A stretch of DNA of 64,000 bases from Prevotellaceae bacterium UBA1746 (GTDB lineage: Bacteria > Bacteroidota > Bacteroidia > Bacteroidales > Bacteroidaceae), in NCBI GenBank assembly GCA_002314875.1, contig DCHS01000052.1:62001-126000 (forward strand), written 5' to 3'. The notes beneath the pieces were generated by a model. That model searched no databases and was not told the origin of the DNA. It was given only the letters and a program-made list of their open reading frames with translations. Positions 43,684 to 52,688 of this stretch are shown in pieces (positions within the stretch are counted from its first letter, which is position 1; each line of letters opens with the position of its first letter). The position numbers and the translations under genes are program-made.

Positions 43684-46050
43684 TTATTTCAAGGCAGTAA
43701 CGAGAATGGCTGCAATGGTGGCAAGGGCTGTTGTGACGGAGAGGGAAGTCGTCAGGGCCTTGGAACGATCACGATGCTGCTTTGAAGGCACAATAATTTC
43801 ACATCCTGGCTGAACCTTACCATGCTTGGCACGGCTTACCTGGCCATTATTATAGATGATATAAGTGTGTCTCTTTTCTGATTCCTTACTATAGCCACCT
43901 GCCTGGTTGATATAGTAGGAAAGTGGTTTGCCTTCTACGAAAGTAACCGCATTGGGGTAGAGGACTTCTCCGTTGATACGCACCGTATTGTCAAACTGTG
44001 GAATTACGAGTTCATCACCGTCTCGCAATACCAAGTCAGCGCTGCTTCCCGGATGAGAGATAGCTTCATTTAAGTCTATTCCAATGAAATAGGTCTCAGC
44101 AAGATCCAGTTTCTCGATATCAATAGAGTCGTTGGAAGTCTGGGATTTCTTGATGAGCTTATCACGGCGTAACATTTCTTCTTCGTTCATGTGACGCTTC
44201 AAGCGTGCATCACGAATGCTTGCTTTCTTGGTGAAACCACCAATACGCTTCACAACATCGCTGAGACGCTCCTCCTGGTTTTCAAGGACATATTTCCCTT
44301 CAAAAAGAACCTCTCCGCGAACCCAGATGCTACGCTGTTCGCTGTATTCCGGAGACTTGCGAACATAAACCTGGTCGTAAGCTTTGAGCTTGAAACCGGA
44401 TTCATCACCGATATTCAGGCCGTCTTTCAATTTTATATTGAAAATCTCTGCACGTTGTTGGGTGTCGGAATCACTTTCGGGATTAACGATTCTACGGGAA
44501 ACTTCAACATTCAGAAGAGAGGCGGATTCTTTCAAACCACCTGCCATAGTGACGAGATCTTCTACTGTAAGGTTTTCTGCATAAGGATATTGGCCTGGAT
44601 CATAGACTTCGCCGTCAATCTGGAGATACTGAGCGGTAATCTTTTGCTTGCGGGAAGAAATCGTCAGTTCGTCCTCGCTCCTCAAAGCGATATCGGGAGT
44701 TGTTCCATTCATGATGCCGTCCAGATCAACAGTGATGGCCTCGCGGGTTCGGTCGGGCTTCATGCGGAGAAGAACAGCACGGGTACGGAGAGCATATTCT
44801 TCAAGGCCTCCAGCCTGTTCTACCAATCCGCGAACAGTCTGAGCGGCATCGCCAATCTCATACTTGCCAGGACGGAAAACGGCTCCCTTGATAGAGGCCA
44901 TGTTTGTGTAACGGGCTTCAGAGGTTGTTCCCACTGTAACCACATCGCCGTCCACCATGAGGAACTGCATAAATTCGTCTTCTCCAGGAGTATAGACATA
45001 TTGTTCGGCATCTTTCTTTCGATCAACTCGAACACTTCCTGTATAGGCTCCACCTTTGAAAGAACCAGCATAGTCCAGGACGGTGCGAAGACTTTCACCG
45101 TTCTTTGTCTCATAGCGCATAGGGCGTTTCACCCAACCTTTCACAGAAATGAGATTTTCATAAGGACCAACGAGGATGACATCGTTGTCAGCCAGCATGA
45201 TATTGCCTGATAGAATACCGTTCTGAATATAATCGTAAACATCAACGCTGGCTACCACACGGCTGCCACGACAAACCTTGATGTTTCGCAAAGTACCAAT
45301 GTCGTTAATACCGCCAGCTTGATAGAGTGCATGGAAAACGCTGGCGAAAGCACTCAGCGTGTAACTGCCAGGAACTTCTACTTCGCCCATTACATTAACG
45401 GTTATCGTACGAGTCTGGCCAATGCTGACCTTGATGTTACTACCAGAGAAATACTGCTGCAAACGACCTTGAATGGTACTTGTAGCCTGGGACATGGTTT
45501 TGCCAGAAACATACACCGGACCAGCATATTTCAAATTTACTGTACCGTCAGGGGCAATCTTCATTTTGTCCGTACGTTGGCTGTCTCCATAGACATCTAC
45601 AATTACCTCATCGCCAGGTCCTAAGATGTAATTCTGTGGTACGGCAATAGACATATTAGGCTCGAAGGAAAGCAACTGCTTGCGGAAGATGTCGTGGCCG
45701 TAGATTTTGTCTTCTTCATTGCTATCGTCATTGTCATCTGCAACAGCATCCTTCACTCTCGCATTTTCACCATTATTCTTACGAGATCGGTCAATGACTT
45801 GCGAAACAACGGGATCTTCTTCCTCCTGTGCGTTTTCATATTTCTTTTTGATACGCATCAACTGCTCACGAGTTGCACCTTTTTCCAACAATTCTGTGGC
45901 AATCGTCGTTTGGCTGACTCCTGAGTTGTGACGTTCTTTGATGTAGTCCACGACTTGTGCGTCAGACATAGATTGGGCTCCCACAGAGAGTGCTGCAGGA
46001 GTCAGAGAACAGGAGATTAGAAGTATGATGAATAGGAGAAATCTCTTCAT
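43684..46050 (-). CDS. Polysaccharide export protein, Wza-like with several SLBB domains
   Basis: 788 residues from the ATG at 46050, which gives a signal peptide (MKRFLLFIILLISCSLTPAA). Starting at the more upstream ATG would cross the promoter at 46079-46109. A short coiled N-terminal part precedes a Poly_export domain (YILGPGDEVIVDVYGDS near residue 140). Several SLBB repeats follow (VNVMGEVEVPGSYTLSAF, ISVKGWVKRPMRY, ASIKGAVFRPGKYEI, LQIDGEVYDPGQYPYAENL, VRINGEVLYPNAVTF) and a C-terminal membrane segment (SLSVTTALATIAAILVTAL). It forms the outer-membrane channel for the polysaccharides. Longer than Wza of E. coli (about 380), as usual in Bacteroidetes. Confidence 0.93.
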   Translation of the reverse strand: MKRFLLFIILLISCSLTPAALSVGAQSMSDAQVVDYIKERHNSGVSQTTIATELLEKGATREQLMRIKKKYENAQEEEDPVVSQVIDRSRKNNGENARVKDAVADDNDDSNEEDKIYGHDIFRKQLLSFEPNMSIAVPQNYILGPGDEVIVDVYGDSQRTDKMKIAPDGTVNLKYAGPVYVSGKTMSQATSTIQGRLQQYFSGSNIKVSIGQTRTITVNVMGEVEVPGSYTLSAFASVFHALYQAGGINDIGTLRNIKVCRGSRVVASVDVYDYIQNGILSGNIMLADNDVILVGPYENLISVKGWVKRPMRYETKNGESLRTVLDYAGSFKGGAYTGSVRVDRKKDAEQYVYTPGEDEFMQFLMVDGDVVTVGTTSEARYTNMASIKGAVFRPGKYEIGDAAQTVRGLVEQAGGLEEYALRTRAVLLRMKPDRTREAITVDLDGIMNGTTPDIALRSEDELTISSRKQKITAQYLQIDGEVYDPGQYPYAENLTVEDLVTMAGGLKESASLLNVEVSRRIVNPESDSDTQQRAEIFNIKLKDGLNIGDESGFKLKAYDQVYVRKSPEYSEQRSIWVRGEVLFEGKYVLENQEERLSDVVKRIGGFTKKASIRDARLKRHMNEEEMLRRDKLIKKSQTSNDSIDIEKLDLAETYFIGIDLNEAISHPGSSADLVLRDGDELVIPQFDNTVRINGEVLYPNAVTFVEGKPLSYYINQAGGYSKESEKRHTYIIYNNGQVSRAKHGKVQPGCEIIVPSKQHRDRSKALTTSLSVTTALATIAAILVTALK

Positions 46051-46078
46051 GGCAAAACTTTGTTTTGATAATAATTTG

Positions 46079-46109
46079 CAAAAATAGAGCAAAATTCCGA
46101 TATGACCAA
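46079..46109 (-). promoter_or_regulatory. Promoter of the Wza-Wzi-lipoprotein genes
   Basis: On the - strand TTG (46107-46109), a 20-nt spacer and TATTTTTG (46079-46086). The predicted start leaves a 5' UTR of only about 20 nt. Confidence 0.6.
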
Positions 46110-46116
46110 CAAAATA

Positions 46117-46150
46117 GGGGAAAAACACGCGCGACGGCTTGCTTTTCCCC
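46117..46150 (-). terminator. Possible clpC terminator
   Basis: GGGGAAAA and TTTTCCCC form an 8-bp stem (46117-46124 with 46143-46150) 11 nt after the clpC stop. The hairpin lies next to the -33 box of the following promoter. Confidence 0.45.
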
Positions 46151-46160
46151 TTGTTTTGCT

Positions 46161-48692
46161 TTATTTTGCAGTAATAGAAAGTTTTGTGCAGTTCTCTGGT
46201 GCGTCCACTAACAGGTTATCGTGGTCAACGCCTTCTAGTAGTAAGTCGCAGATAGGATCTTCTACATATTCCTGGAGGGTTCGGCGCAATGAACGTGCAC
46301 CATATTGAGGATCATAACCCTTGTCTGCAATAAAATCGTAGGCGGCGGGCGTCAGTTCAATGCTACGGCCTGTAGTCGCCATACGCTCCGCCAAGGCGTC
46401 TACCTCAATTTTGGCAATCTGTTTCATGCTCTCGCGAGAGAGGGGATCAAACATGATGATGTCGTCCAGACGGTTGAGGAATTCCGGAGCGAACTGCTTG
46501 CGGAGTGCCTTGCGAACTATGCCTTCTGCAACATCTGGTTGGATATCATCAGCAGAAGCACCAAAGCCGATGCCGTTTCCGAAATCCTTCAACTGGCGAC
46601 TGCCGGAATTGGAAGTCATGATGATGATAGTATTGCGGAAATCCACCGTGGTACCATTTCCATCCGTCATGCGGCCTTCGTCGAGAACCTGAAGGAGTGT
46701 ATTGAAAACATCGGGATGGGCCTTTTCGATTTCGTCCAAAAGGATGATAGAGTAGGGGTGACGACGGACTTTCTCCGTCAACTGACCGCCTTCTTCATAA
46801 CCAACATACCCCGGAGGCGCACCGACGAGGCGGGATACAGAGAATTTCTCACCGTATTCACTCATATCAATACGGATGAGGGCATCCTTGCGCCCAAACA
46901 AATGTTCGGCAAGAATCTTTACCAGATGTGTTTTGCCAACACCGGTGGGGCCAACAAACATAAAGGTGCCAATAGGACGGTTGGGGTCCTTGAGGCCCAG
47001 ACGATTACGGGTGATGGAACGGCATAGACGGGCGATGGCGCGATCTTGGGCAATCACCTTGGAAGAAAGAATTTCGCGCATACCTTTCAAACGGGTATTT
47101 TCGTCTTCTTTAATGCGCTCGGCAGGTACGCCGCTCATCATAGAAACTACACTTGCGATATCGTCTGCATCTACAACGATGCGGTTTTCTCCAAGTTCCT
47201 TCTGCCATTCATCTTTGAGAGCAGCAAGTTGCTGTTCTGCAACATTGAGTTCATCGCGTAACTTCGCAGCTGTCTCGTAGTCTTGGCGAGCCGCTGCTGC
47301 TTCCTTCAAAGTATCAAGGTTCTTAACATCACGTTCCTTGGCCTGGATGTTTTCAGGAACGCTGACATTAAGCAGATGAACACGGCTTCCAGCCTCGTCC
47401 AAAGCATCAATGGCCTTGTCGGGAAGAGCACGGTCCGTGAGATAGCGTTCAGAAAGGAAAACGCAAGCTTCGAGGGCTGCATCAGTATAAGTTACACTGT
47501 GATGGTCCTCGTAGCGCTCCTTAATATTTTTAAGTATAATGAGTGTGTCTTCGGTGCTTGTAGGTTCAAGGAGAATCTTCTGGAAACGACGATCAAGAGC
47601 GCCGTCTTTTTCAATAGATTTCTTAAATTCGTTGATGGTTGTTGCACCAATGCACTGCAGTTCTCCGCGTGCTAATGCCGGCTTGAGAATGTTGGCAGCA
47701 TCCAGACTGCCAGGAGCGCCACCGGCACCGATGATGGTATGAATTTCATCGATGAAGAGAATGATTTCGCGATGAGCCTTCAATTCTTCGATGAGACGAC
47801 GCAAACGCTCTTCGAACTGTCCGCGGTATTGAGTTCCTGCCACAATACTTGCCATATCGAGGGCTACGATTCGCTTATTCATCAAGAGATGAGGAACTTC
47901 TCCAGCTACGATAAGTTGTGCAAGACCTTCGACGAGAGCAGATTTTCCTACGCCGGGTTCACCGATCAGAATAGGATTATTCTTCTTGCGACGAGACAAA
48001 ATTTGCGCCATTCGCTCAATTTCATCGCGACGTCCAACGATAGGATCTAAGATGTTGTCACGGGCTGCTTGTGTCAAATCGGTTCCGTAGTTATCAATAA
48101 CGGGTGTGTCACTCTTTTCTTTCTTGTTGGTACGGTCAGGAGCCATAGCGCCCTTTCCTCCGGATTTTGATTCTCCGATGGGTTCGAGATCGTTATCATC
48201 CTGAAAGCCAAAGCCGTCACGAGGGCGCTGAGGCTGTGATGAACGAGCTACGCTGTCGTTGGAAGCAATGGCCTTGTAATCCAGTCCGAAATTGTTTAAG
48301 ATACGACTGCCGTCGTTTACTTTGTCACGAAGAAGAGCACGGAGAAGATGAATGTCCGAAGCCTCGTCAGCCTTTTGAAGACGAGCCTCGAGTTGTGATA
48401 GACGAATGATGCGCTGAGCATCCGCATCCAGAGGCGCTTCCGTTTCTGCAAGCGCGAGAGATGAATCAGTGTCTGTTCCGATAACACCACCAAGACGCTG
48501 TTCGAGTTCTGTGCGTAGAGATGCCGAGTCTATACCCATACTGCGGATATATTGGCTGGCCTCGCAGTTTTCGTCACGGAGAATGCCAAGCAAGAGAGAC
48601 ACGGCTCCGATTTCGGTAGCATGACATCTCATGGCCTCCTGACGACCGAGGTCAATAATGTGTTTGATTTTGGGGGTAAAATTATTTGCCAT
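46161..48692 (-). CDS. clpC: ATP-dependent Clp protease ATP-binding subunit ClpC
   Basis: 843 residues from the ATG at 48692 (MANNFTPKIKHIIDLGRQEA); the frame is open 27 codons further but without family counterpart. Two Clp_N repeats in residues 1-150, a first AAA+ module with Walker A GEPGVGKS near 245, a UVR motif in the middle domain (QDYETAAKLRDELNVAEQ near 475) and a second AAA+ module with GPTGVGKT near 579. It unfolds substrates and feeds them to ClpP, and controls stress proteins. The UVR motif separates it from ClpA/ClpB. Separate transcription unit upstream of the export genes. Confidence 0.95.
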   Translation of the reverse strand: MANNFTPKIKHIIDLGRQEAMRCHATEIGAVSLLLGILRDENCEASQYIRSMGIDSASLRTELEQRLGGVIGTDTDSSLALAETEAPLDADAQRIIRLSQLEARLQKADEASDIHLLRALLRDKVNDGSRILNNFGLDYKAIASNDSVARSSQPQRPRDGFGFQDDNDLEPIGESKSGGKGAMAPDRTNKKEKSDTPVIDNYGTDLTQAARDNILDPIVGRRDEIERMAQILSRRKKNNPILIGEPGVGKSALVEGLAQLIVAGEVPHLLMNKRIVALDMASIVAGTQYRGQFEERLRRLIEELKAHREIILFIDEIHTIIGAGGAPGSLDAANILKPALARGELQCIGATTINEFKKSIEKDGALDRRFQKILLEPTSTEDTLIILKNIKERYEDHHSVTYTDAALEACVFLSERYLTDRALPDKAIDALDEAGSRVHLLNVSVPENIQAKERDVKNLDTLKEAAAARQDYETAAKLRDELNVAEQQLAALKDEWQKELGENRIVVDADDIASVVSMMSGVPAERIKEDENTRLKGMREILSSKVIAQDRAIARLCRSITRNRLGLKDPNRPIGTFMFVGPTGVGKTHLVKILAEHLFGRKDALIRIDMSEYGEKFSVSRLVGAPPGYVGYEEGGQLTEKVRRHPYSIILLDEIEKAHPDVFNTLLQVLDEGRMTDGNGTTVDFRNTIIIMTSNSGSRQLKDFGNGIGFGASADDIQPDVAEGIVRKALRKQFAPEFLNRLDDIIMFDPLSRESMKQIAKIEVDALAERMATTGRSIELTPAAYDFIADKGYDPQYGARSLRRTLQEYVEDPICDLLLEGVDHDNLLVDAPENCTKLSITAK

Positions 48693-48798
48693 ACTGATCT
48701 GCGGGCTTGCACCCACTAAAAAAGTTATGTTAAAGTCTTGGAGATTGGCGGAGTCATGCAAAACGCGTGCCAATGCAAAGTCGTTAGTTTTTGTACGG

Positions 48799-48806
48799 CA
48801 AAGTTA
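48799..48806 (-). promoter_or_regulatory. -7 element for clpC
   Basis: On the - strand TAACTTTG fits TAnnTTTG about 107 nt before the clpC ATG. No good TTTG at the expected distance was found. Confidence 0.4.
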
Positions 48807-48876
48807 ACAAAAAGAAGTGGATTGAGGTGAGAAAAGCAGAAAATTCGTATGACAAGTGAAAAAAATAAAGGAAAAT

Positions 48877-48908
48877 GTTGCGCGTATGCGTAGAAAGTCG
48901 TACTTTTG
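48877..48908 (+). promoter_or_regulatory. Promoter of rpsF-rpsR-rplI
   Basis: GTTG (48877-48880), a 20-nt spacer and TACTTTTG (48901-48908). The predicted start near 48915 places the hairpin at 48914-48960 at the very 5' end of the mRNA. Confidence 0.75.
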
Positions 48909-48913
48909 CACCC

Positions 48914-48960
48914 GCTTCAAGAGAATGCACCTGGCAGTGATGCCGGTGATTCACTTGAGC
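48914..48960 (+). ncRNA. Structured rpsF leader, candidate S6:S18 autoregulatory motif
   Basis: A long hairpin can be drawn: GCTtCAAG, GAAT, CACC and GGC on the 5' side pair in order with CTTGAGC, ATTC, GGTG and GCC on the 3' side, with single-nt bulges only on the left arm and the loop AGTGAT. A CCG lies on the 3' arm (48943-48945). Known: S6:S18 complexes bind leader hairpins containing a CCG that mimics 16S rRNA helix 22. Placement at the 5' end of the rpsF mRNA fits; the match to that family is inferred. Confidence 0.6.
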
Positions 48961-49009
48961 ACAATTCACATTTTATATTAACATAACCCACAACATTCAT
49001 TACACAAGT

Positions 49010-49348
49010 ATGATGAATCAGTATGAAACCGTCTTCATCCTTACTCCCGTTTTGTCTGATGCTCAGATGAAGGAGACGGTAGAAAAGTTCAAGGGTCTTC
49101 TCACCGCTAAGGGCGCTGAGATTATCAATGAAGAAAACTGGGGTCTTAAGAAGATGGCTTACGCTATCGACAAGAAGAGCACTGGTTTTTACAATCTTTT
49201 GGAGTTCAAGGCTGAACCCACTGTAGTTGAGAAATTGGAAATTGGTTTCCGTCGCGACGAACGCGTGATCCGTTTCCTCACTGTTAAACTCGACAAGTAC
49301 GCTGCACAGTACGCTGAGCGTCGTCGTAATAAGAAGAAGGAGGCATAA
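49010..49348 (+). CDS. rpsF: 30S ribosomal protein bS6
   Basis: 112 residues. [20 protein letters not shown] and [20 protein letters not shown] are the RNA-contacting parts of bS6; the C-terminus is basic (RRRNKKKEA). It forms a heterodimer with bS18 on the 30S platform. First gene of a three-gene ribosomal operon with a structured leader. A second ATG lies one codon downstream (MMNQ), so the exact start could be 49013. Confidence 0.97.
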   Translation: MMNQYETVFILTPVLSDAQMKETVEKFKGLLTAKGAEIINEENWGLKKMAYAIDKKSTGFYNLLEFKAEPTVVEKLEIGFRRDERVIRFLTVKLDKYAAQYAERRRNKKKEA

Positions 49349-49350
49349 TC

Positions 49351-49614
49351 ATGGCACAGTCAGAAATTCGTTATTTGACCGCTCCCGCGATCGACACCAA
49401 GAAGAAGAAGTACTGCCGTTTCAAGAAGCTCGGCATTAAGTACATTGATTATAAGGATCCTGAATTCCTCAAGAAGTTCCTCAACGAACAGGGTAAGATT
49501 CTTCCCCGTCGTATCACCGGTACTTCATTGAAGTATCAGCGTCGTGTTGCTCAGGCTGTTAAGCGTGCTCGTCACCTCGCTCTCCTTCCCTTCGTAACTG
49601 ATTTGATGAAATAA
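49351..49614 (+). CDS. rpsR: 30S ribosomal protein bS18
   Basis: 87 residues, basic, with [20 protein letters not shown] and [20 protein letters not shown], the conserved bS18 core. Two nt after rpsF, so strongly coupled. A single Cys (the YCRF position) remains of the zinc motif, as in many bacteria. Confidence 0.97.
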   Translation: MAQSEIRYLTAPAIDTKKKKYCRFKKLGIKYIDYKDPEFLKKFLNEQGKILPRRITGTSLKYQRRVAQAVKRARHLALLPFVTDLMK

Positions 49615-49632
49615 TAAAGAGGAGGTATAAAT

Positions 49633-50082
49633 ATGGAAATTATTCTTAAGGAAAACGTAAAAGGTCTCGGTTACAAGAACGACATCGTAACCGTTAAGGA
49701 TGGCTACGGCCGTAACTTCCTCATCCCTTATGGCAAGGCTGTTATCGCTTCTCCCTCTGCTCGCAAGGTTCTCGCAGAAAATCTTCGTCAGCAGGCTCAC
49801 AAGCTCGAGAAGATCAAGAATGACGCTCTCGCTCTTGCTGAAAAGATCAATGGCCTCGAGGCATTCACTATCGCTGCTAAGGTAAGCGAAACTGGTGCTC
49901 TCTATGGTTCTGTAAATGCTACTAACATCGCTGACGAACTCGCTAAGGTTGGTGTTAACGTTGATGCTAAGAACATCGACATGGTTGACGCTAAGACCAT
50001 CGGCGAACACACCGCTACCGTTAACCTCCACAAGGACGTTACCGCTGAGGTTAAGTTCAACGTTGTTGCTGAAGAAGCATAA
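49633..50082 (+). CDS. rplI: 50S ribosomal protein bL9
   Basis: 149 residues, canonical bL9 length. The N-terminal domain MEIILKENVKGLGYKNDIVT followed by VKDGYGRNFLIPYGKAV binds 23S rRNA; a long connecting helix (about 40-75) leads to the C-terminal domain. Third gene of the operon, 18 nt after rpsR. An AGAGGAGGT stretch at 49618-49626 lies 7 nt before the ATG, one of the few SD-like sequences in the window. Confidence 0.97.
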   Translation: MEIILKENVKGLGYKNDIVTVKDGYGRNFLIPYGKAVIASPSARKVLAENLRQQAHKLEKIKNDALALAEKINGLEAFTIAAKVSETGALYGSVNATNIADELAKVGVNVDAKNIDMVDAKTIGEHTATVNLHKDVTAEVKFNVVAEEA

Positions 50083-50104
50083 TAGACTCCTATAATATTA
50101 TTAT

Positions 50105-50138
50105 AAAGCGCTGTGTCCACATCGGGCGCAGCGCTTTT
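50105..50138 (+). terminator. Terminator of the rpsF operon
   Basis: AAAGCGCTG (50105-50113) pairs with CAGCGCTTT (50129-50137) over a 15-nt loop, followed by TAATTTT. Confidence 0.75.
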
Positions 50139-50221
50139 AATTTTGAATTAAGAATTATGAATTTGAGCTGGCGCAGTGCTTGCATGCCGCATGGTAATTC
50201 ATAATTCATAATTCATAATTC
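50139..50221 (+). repeat. GCTGGCGCA...GCATGG dispersed repeat, copy 1
   Basis: A GC-rich core of 28 bp (50167-50194: GCTGGCGCAGTGC, TTGCATGC, CGCATGG) flanked by AATTTTGAATTAAGAATTATGA on the left and repeated AATTCATAATTC units on the right. The outer arms are complementary. The copy at 52687-52772 is the same element in the other orientation. It fills the gap between rplI and truA. Confidence 0.85.
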
Positions 50222-50230
50222 TTACATTCC

Positions 50231-50959
50231 TTGCGTTACTTCATCACACTCTCATACGACGGTACGGATTACCACGGCTGGCAGGTGCAGCCGGGGGAGG
50301 ATACCGTACAGGCTCGTCTTAACGATGCCCTCGAAAAACTCTTTGGAAAAGGAACGGAATGCGTCGGCGCAGGACGAACGGATGCCGGAGTTCATGCTTC
50401 GATGATGGTCGCTCATTTTGACACCGATCGCGAAGTTGATGAAGTGCAGTTGGCTTTCCGCCTCAACCGCATGGTGCCTCGCGATATTGCCATTCATTCT
50501 GTCAAACGAGTTGACGGTGATATGCATGCGCGTTTCAGTGCGAAAAGTCGTACCTATCACTATTTTGTCTATACCCAAAAGAATCCCTATCGCCGTCATT
50601 ATGCCGTTCAGCTTCACTTCGTTCCAGATTTTGAGAAGATGAACGAGGCTGCTCGTATCTTGTTGGAAGTTAAGGATTTTACGAGTTTTTCAAAAGTTAA
50701 TAATGACCAGAAGACCAATCTGTGTGATGTAACGCATGCAGAGTGGGTGAAAATTGAAGATGACCTATGGCGCTTTGAGATTACAGCGAATCGTTTCTTA
50801 CGCAATATGGTTCGAGCTGTAGTCGGAACGCTTCTGGATGTAGGACGAGGAAAAATGACACTCGAAGACTTCCGTCGGGTCATCACCGATCAGAACCGCA
50901 GTTCAGCAGGTGAAAGTGTTCCCGGCAATGCTCTCTTCCTGGTAGATATCAAATATTAA
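50231..50959 (+). CDS. truA: tRNA pseudouridine synthase A
   Basis: 242 residues starting at TTG; an in-frame stop at 50216-50218 within the repeat rules out any upstream ATG. RYFITLSYDGTDYHGWQVQP, the catalytic Asp in GAGRTDAGVHA and SAKSRTYHYFVYT are TruA signatures. It modifies U38-40 in the anticodon arm of tRNAs. It starts 9 nt after a dispersed repeat and ends before a strong terminator. Confidence 0.96.
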   Translation: MRYFITLSYDGTDYHGWQVQPGEDTVQARLNDALEKLFGKGTECVGAGRTDAGVHASMMVAHFDTDREVDEVQLAFRLNRMVPRDIAIHSVKRVDGDMHARFSAKSRTYHYFVYTQKNPYRRHYAVQLHFVPDFEKMNEAARILLEVKDFTSFSKVNNDQKTNLCDVTHAEWVKIEDDLWRFEITANRFLRNMVRAVVGTLLDVGRGKMTLEDFRRVITDQNRSSAGESVPGNALFLVDIKY

Positions 50960-50980
50960 CACCACACTAGAAAGGCATAA

Positions 50981-51018
50981 AAACAACGCTACTCCATGAT
51001 GGGGTAGCGTTGTTTTTT
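50981..51018. terminator. Terminator between truA and the DJ-1 gene
   Basis: AACAACGCTAC (50982-50992) and GTAGCGTTGTT (51004-51014) form a perfect stem, followed by T-runs on the + strand; A-runs precede it for the convergent gene. Confidence 0.85.
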
Positions 51019-51031
51019 TACTTTTTATAAG

Positions 51032-51574
51032 TTAAATCAGGAGCATGCCCTTCTTTACTTCCTTAATTTGCTTTGGAGTGATAAAACGGGCGGCGATGGC
51101 AAAGGCGAAGTCCTTGGCTGCTGCAGGACCACGGCCAGTGATAATGTTGGCACTTTCAACGACCATATTATCCTGGACATCAGCGCCTTCAAGGTATTCC
51201 TCAAATCCAGGATAACAAGTTGCAGCATGCTCCTTGAGGAGACCATGCTGGCCAAGAACCATAGGAGCAGCGCAAATGGCAGCGATAAGAGCACCGCGTT
51301 CGTACTGGGTAATCAAAGCCTTGTGTAGGCCACTACTATCGAGAAGATTCTGAGCACCAGGCATACCGCCAGGGAGAATGAAGCATTGGCTTTCCATCAA
51401 CTCACTCTGACGGAAGACAGCGTCTGCATAAACAGGAATACCGTGGGCGCCATGAACGGTATGTGCACCTGAGATAGAAATAGTCTGAACTTCCAAACCG
51501 CAGCGGCGGAGAATATCTAATGTGGCGAGGGCTTCAATTTCTTCAAAGCCGTCAGCAAGAAATAAATGTAACAT
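51032..51574 (-). CDS. DJ-1/PfpI family protein (YajL-like)
   Basis: 180 residues. LHLFLADGFEEIEALATLDI is the family start with the conserved Glu (near 12). The nucleophile elbow ALIAAICAAPMVLG contains the reactive Cys (about residue 100), and a His-containing PGG loop (LPGGMPGAQNL) precedes it. Related YajL/ThiJ proteins act in oxidative or glyoxal stress; the exact activity cannot be read. Monocistronic, convergent with truA. Confidence 0.92.
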   Translation of the reverse strand: MLHLFLADGFEEIEALATLDILRRCGLEVQTISISGAHTVHGAHGIPVYADAVFRQSELMESQCFILPGGMPGAQNLLDSSGLHKALITQYERGALIAAICAAPMVLGQHGLLKEHAATCYPGFEEYLEGADVQDNMVVESANIITGRGPAAAKDFAFAIAARFITPKQIKEVKKGMLLI

Positions 51575-51691
51575 AGGAATTGTATTTTTTGATTTTTGTT
51601 TCTGTTGTTATAGATTTGTGAATTACGAATAATGAATTCAGGCTATTGACGACCCAAAAAAACACATTCTTGATAGAATATATTTATTTTA

Positions 51692-51723
51692 TTTGGTGTA
51701 ACGCCGTAAATTGATTACTTTTG
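51692..51723 (+). promoter_or_regulatory. Promoter of nadK
   Basis: TTTG (51692-51695), a 20-nt spacer and TACTTTTG (51716-51723), a full consensus match. It lies before the ATG at 51786 and rules out the upstream in-frame TTG at 51711. Confidence 0.8.
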
Positions 51724-51785
51724 CGGTGCAAAGTTACGACATTTCCGTTCTAGAAACAAAAATAAGTATTAAAAGAATCTTAAAA

Positions 51786-52688
51786 ATGCAAAAATATTCC
51801 CAAGCCGTTCGTTGTGTAGCGATTTTTGGAAATTATTATCAGACCTCCAATTGCAAATATGTGGCGCGTGTCATTGAGGCATTACAGCGCCATGGAGTTG
51901 CTGTGGAGATAGAACGGAAGTTTGCTGAGTTTCTGCTTTCGCAAGATGCTGGTATTGCGCCGTCGTTAGCTAGACTCTCTCAGGTCGATGCTCTCTCAAA
52001 AGACGTAGAACTGGTACTTTCCATGGGAGGTGACGGCACTTTTCTTAATACAGCCGAAAAACTGGGTCATCAGCAGTTACCCATCCTGGGTGTGAATACC
52101 GGTCGTTTGGGTTTTCTTGCTGATGTGATGACCGATAATATAGAAACAGCAGTAGCACAATTAGCTGCTGGTCAATATACTATTTCCGAACGTTCGGTGA
52201 TTGAGACCCGTATCGCTCATCCGGATTTTGATGTATATCCCTATGCCCTGAATGAAGTTGCTGTACTCAAGCATGACAATTCATCACTTATTAAGGTGGA
52301 GACATTCGTTGACGGAGAATTTCTCAATTCTTATGTTGCCGACGGTTTGATAGTCAGCACTCCAACGGGCTCTACAGGTTATGCCCTCAGTGTTGGCGGT
52401 CCTGTGCTTTCTCCTGACAGTGCCACCTTCTGCCTCGCTCCTGTTGCACCTCACAGTTTGTCTATGCGCCCCATGGTTCTCTCCGATCGGGTGACCTTGC
52501 AGTTGAAGGTCAAGAGTCGTACAGGAAAGTTCCTCGTTGCTATCGACGGTCGTAGTGAAAGCCTTCCCGAGGAAACCCTCATCACTCTTCGTAGGGCAGA
52601 CTACAAAGTCCTCGTTGTCAAGATGCCTGGCAATGATTTCTTCAGCACCCTTCGCCACAAGATGATGTGGGGAGCAGACCAAAGATAA
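51786..52688 (+). CDS. nadK: NAD kinase
   Basis: 300 residues from the ATG at 51786, 63 nt after the promoter. The GGDGTFLNTAEK motif (from about residue 81) binds ATP/NAD; GVNTGRLGFLADV and the C-terminal TPTGSTGYALSVGGP are the other NadK signatures. It phosphorylates NAD+ to NADP+. The TAA stop overlaps the first two bases of the dispersed repeat that follows (copy 2), so the repeat abuts the gene end exactly. Confidence 0.96.
   Translation: MQKYSQAVRCVAIFGNYYQTSNCKYVARVIEALQRHGVAVEIERKFAEFLLSQDAGIAPSLARLSQVDALSKDVELVLSMGGDGTFLNTAEKLGHQQLPILGVNTGRLGFLADVMTDNIETAVAQLAAGQYTISERSVIETRIAHPDFDVYPYALNEVAVLKHDNSSLIKVETFVDGEFLNSYVADGLIVSTPTGSTGYALSVGGPVLSPDSATFCLAPVAPHSLSMRPMVLSDRVTLQLKVKSRTGKFLVAIDGRSESLPEETLITLRRADYKVLVVKMPGNDFFSTLRHKMMWGADQR

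Noticed and set aside
43626..43700. Imperfect direct repeats AAAACTATGTTTCAAGG / AAAACTAGATTTCAA / TTTTATTTCAAGGCAGTAA between the Wza and Wzi genes
   Set aside because: Probably a small local duplication at the 3' end of the Wza gene; units are too degenerate to call an element.
51610..51650. Possible remnant of the GCTGGCGCA repeat (GAATTACGAATAATGAATTC)
   Set aside because: Only AT-rich arm-like sequence is present and the core is missing; chance similarity cannot be excluded.
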